From positions 1 through 5,873 of the forward strand of contig JAHQWY010000240.1 in NCBI GenBank assembly GCA_029856445.1: a stretch of 5,873 nt of DNA, read 5' to 3'. The stretch is from Promethearchaeia archaeon (GTDB lineage Archaea > Asgardarchaeota > Lokiarchaeia > Sigyniarchaeales > SOKP01). Each line of letters starts with the position of its first letter. The stretch's first letter is position 1. Below, in pieces: positions 4,952-5,873 of this stretch. The translations under genes and the position numbers were made by a program. The notes under the pieces were generated by a model that did no database searches, was not told the origin of the DNA, and was given only the letters and a program-made list of their open reading frames with translations.

Positions 4952-5873
4952 TTATTTATGTTTTAATTTACTCCTCTTTATTTTGATACCTACCATTGAA
5001 ATGCCTATGATTGAAGTAACTAAGATCAATAAATCATAGCCAGGAATCATCCCTATTTCTTCAGGTTCTTGAATATTCCACCATAAATTATATACATTGC
5101 CTGAATTATCTCCAAAAACCTTAATAAAATAAGTTCCTTTAGACACAGTACGGATTATAAATCCATTATCATCTAAGGTAAAATTTGTTACAAGTTTGTT
5201 TAGATCCTTGTCATAAAGGTCAAAACCCATTAAACCTTCAGCTGAATCGTATCCTATCCAAACTGTTAATTCCCAATTTGAGTCGTGAACATAAATTTCA
5301 TACCAATCCTCATTAAATTGTAAGGCTAGTCCGTTATATTCCCATAGAGATATTCCTGGAATATATGAAATGTTATAAGCGGATAATGGATCATCGTTCA
5401 CTTCGTAATTATCGTCTGACCAGAGAGTTCTGATATCGTCCCACCACATATCATATTCATTTCCCCAGGAAGCCCCGTAAACTTCTACAAAATAATAACC
5501 ATGTGAAATACCACTGATATCAATTGTTTCATTATCACTGCTAGAATAACTTCCACCTATTAATTCATGATATTGGTAATATCCATATTCATCAAAATGT
5601 ATATAGTGAATCTGCATATCTATATTTCCTTGGCTATGGTTAAATATAAGCTCAATTTTTAAATGTTCGAAACCTGGTGATACTTCAATGATATACCAAT
5701 CTGGATTTCCTTGAACTGCCATCCCATAGAGATCACTTAACCAAGTACGCTCTAATTGAATAAGATTAGAACGATGGTTTTTTTTGCCCCCAAAAATATG
5801 TGGATCATCATTAAACTCATAAAAATCCTCCATTAGCCAAAGATCTAAATCGTAAGGCACTTCAGTATCTTTG
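4952..5873 (-). CDS. Surface-anchored repeat protein, C-terminal part (runs off the right edge)
   Basis: At least 306 residues, with the frame open to the window edge. The GTG at 5860 is preceded in frame by codons for Lys-Asp-Thr-Glu, so it is an internal Val rather than a start. I number residues from that GTG. Two copies of a beta-rich, Trp/Tyr- and Asp/Asn-rich module are visible (about 11-140 and 149-261). Each opens with YExNDDP, has a central DWY, and closes with GxYFxxVxG...GNxYxxWW. This pattern resembles the bacterial pre-peptidase C-terminal (PPC-like) domain, a secreted accessory or adhesion module. The protein ends with IPGYD (272-276), a hydrophobic segment (277-292) and the basic tail KIKRSKLKHK, predicting export with the C-terminus in or processed at the membrane. 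The N-terminal signal peptide and any catalytic domain lie outside the window. It could be a protease with C-terminal PPC domains or a pure structural surface protein. Confidence 0.75.
   Translation of the reverse strand, partial: KDTEVPYDLDLWLMEDFYEFNDDPHIFGGKKNHRSNLIQLERTWLSDLYGMAVQGNPDWYIIEVSPGFEHLKIELIFNHSQGNIDMQIHYIHFDEYGYYQYHELIGGSYSSSDNETIDISGISHGYYFVEVYGASWGNEYDMWWDDIRTLWSDDNYEVNDDPLSAYNISYIPGISLWEYNGLALQFNEDWYEIYVHDSNWELTVWIGYDSAEGLMGFDLYDKDLNKLVTNFTLDDNGFIIRTVSKGTYFIKVFGDNSGNVYNLWWNIQEPEEIGMIPGYDLLILVTSIIGISMVGIKIKRSKLKHK
4955..5047 (-). other. C-terminal sorting-signal-like tail (IPGY motif, membrane helix, basic end)
   Basis: The last 31 residues have the tripartite plan of archaeosortase-type CTERM signals: a short Pro-Gly motif (IPGYD), about 16 hydrophobic residues, then seven Lys/Arg/His within the final ten residues. 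The motif is not the classical haloarchaeal PGF. A plain C-terminal membrane anchor would look similar. Confidence 0.55.
5078..5830 (-). repeat. Two tandem PPC-like beta modules encoded in the surface-protein gene
   Basis: This is a protein-level repeat. Module 1 is encoded at 5441-5830 and module 2 at 5078-5416. The shared anchors are YEFNDDP/YEVNDDP at the start, PDWYIIEV/EDWYEIYV in the middle, and GYYFVEVYG..GNEYDMWW/GTYFIKVFG..GNVYNLWW at the end. Module 1 is longer because of an insert rich in Tyr, His and Ser around residues 78-110. The copies have diverged, so this is an old duplication. Confidence 0.7.

Noticed and set aside
5849..5860. GTG at 5860 as the start of the surface protein
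   Set aside because: The frame stays open upstream to the window edge, no SD is seen, and the residues before module 1 look like the end of another repeat.
1..5873. CRISPR array, insertion sequence, tRNA gene or attachment site
   Set aside because: I saw no regularly spaced direct repeats, transposase motifs, terminal inverted repeats or cloverleaf with a T-arm on either strand.

Overview
The window is AT-rich (about one third G+C by eye) and looks archaeal. The evidence is an archaeal-type RNase P RNA gene, TATA-like boxes about 26 bases before inferred transcription starts, T-run terminators without hairpins, a nearly leaderless gene and a TTG start. The surface protein at the right edge ends in a sorting-signal-like tail built on Ile-Pro-Gly-Tyr. 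Together with the extreme AT bias and beta-rich repeat domains, this makes an Asgard-type archaeon a reasonable guess, but no marker here settles the lineage.

Layout: bases 1-105 (minus) hold the first 35 codons of a thioredoxin reductase. Bases 298-1230 (minus) encode a TauE/SafE-family membrane permease. The divergent spacer 1231-1388 carries candidate promoters for both directions. Bases 1389-3557 (plus) encode a complete membrane-bound proton-pumping pyrophosphatase with the K+-independent signature. It is followed by a T-rich terminator and then a GNAT acetyltransferase gene (3690-4487, plus) with its own promoter. The RNase P RNA gene follows (about 4542-4870, plus) and was found by sequence and pairing rather than by an ORF. 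The right end (4952-5873, minus) is the C-terminal part of a repeat-containing surface protein that runs off the window.

The genes look like independent transcription units, not one operon. The pyrophosphatase couples hydrolysis of biosynthetic pyrophosphate to ion export, RNase P matures tRNA 5' ends, and thioredoxin reductase maintains thiol redox balance. The permease may move a sulfur-containing or other organic anion; its co-orientation with thioredoxin reductase is suggestive only.

I do not see a new multigene system. The most notable signals are the altered ion-gate residues in an otherwise fully conserved pyrophosphatase, and the sorting-like tail of the surface protein.
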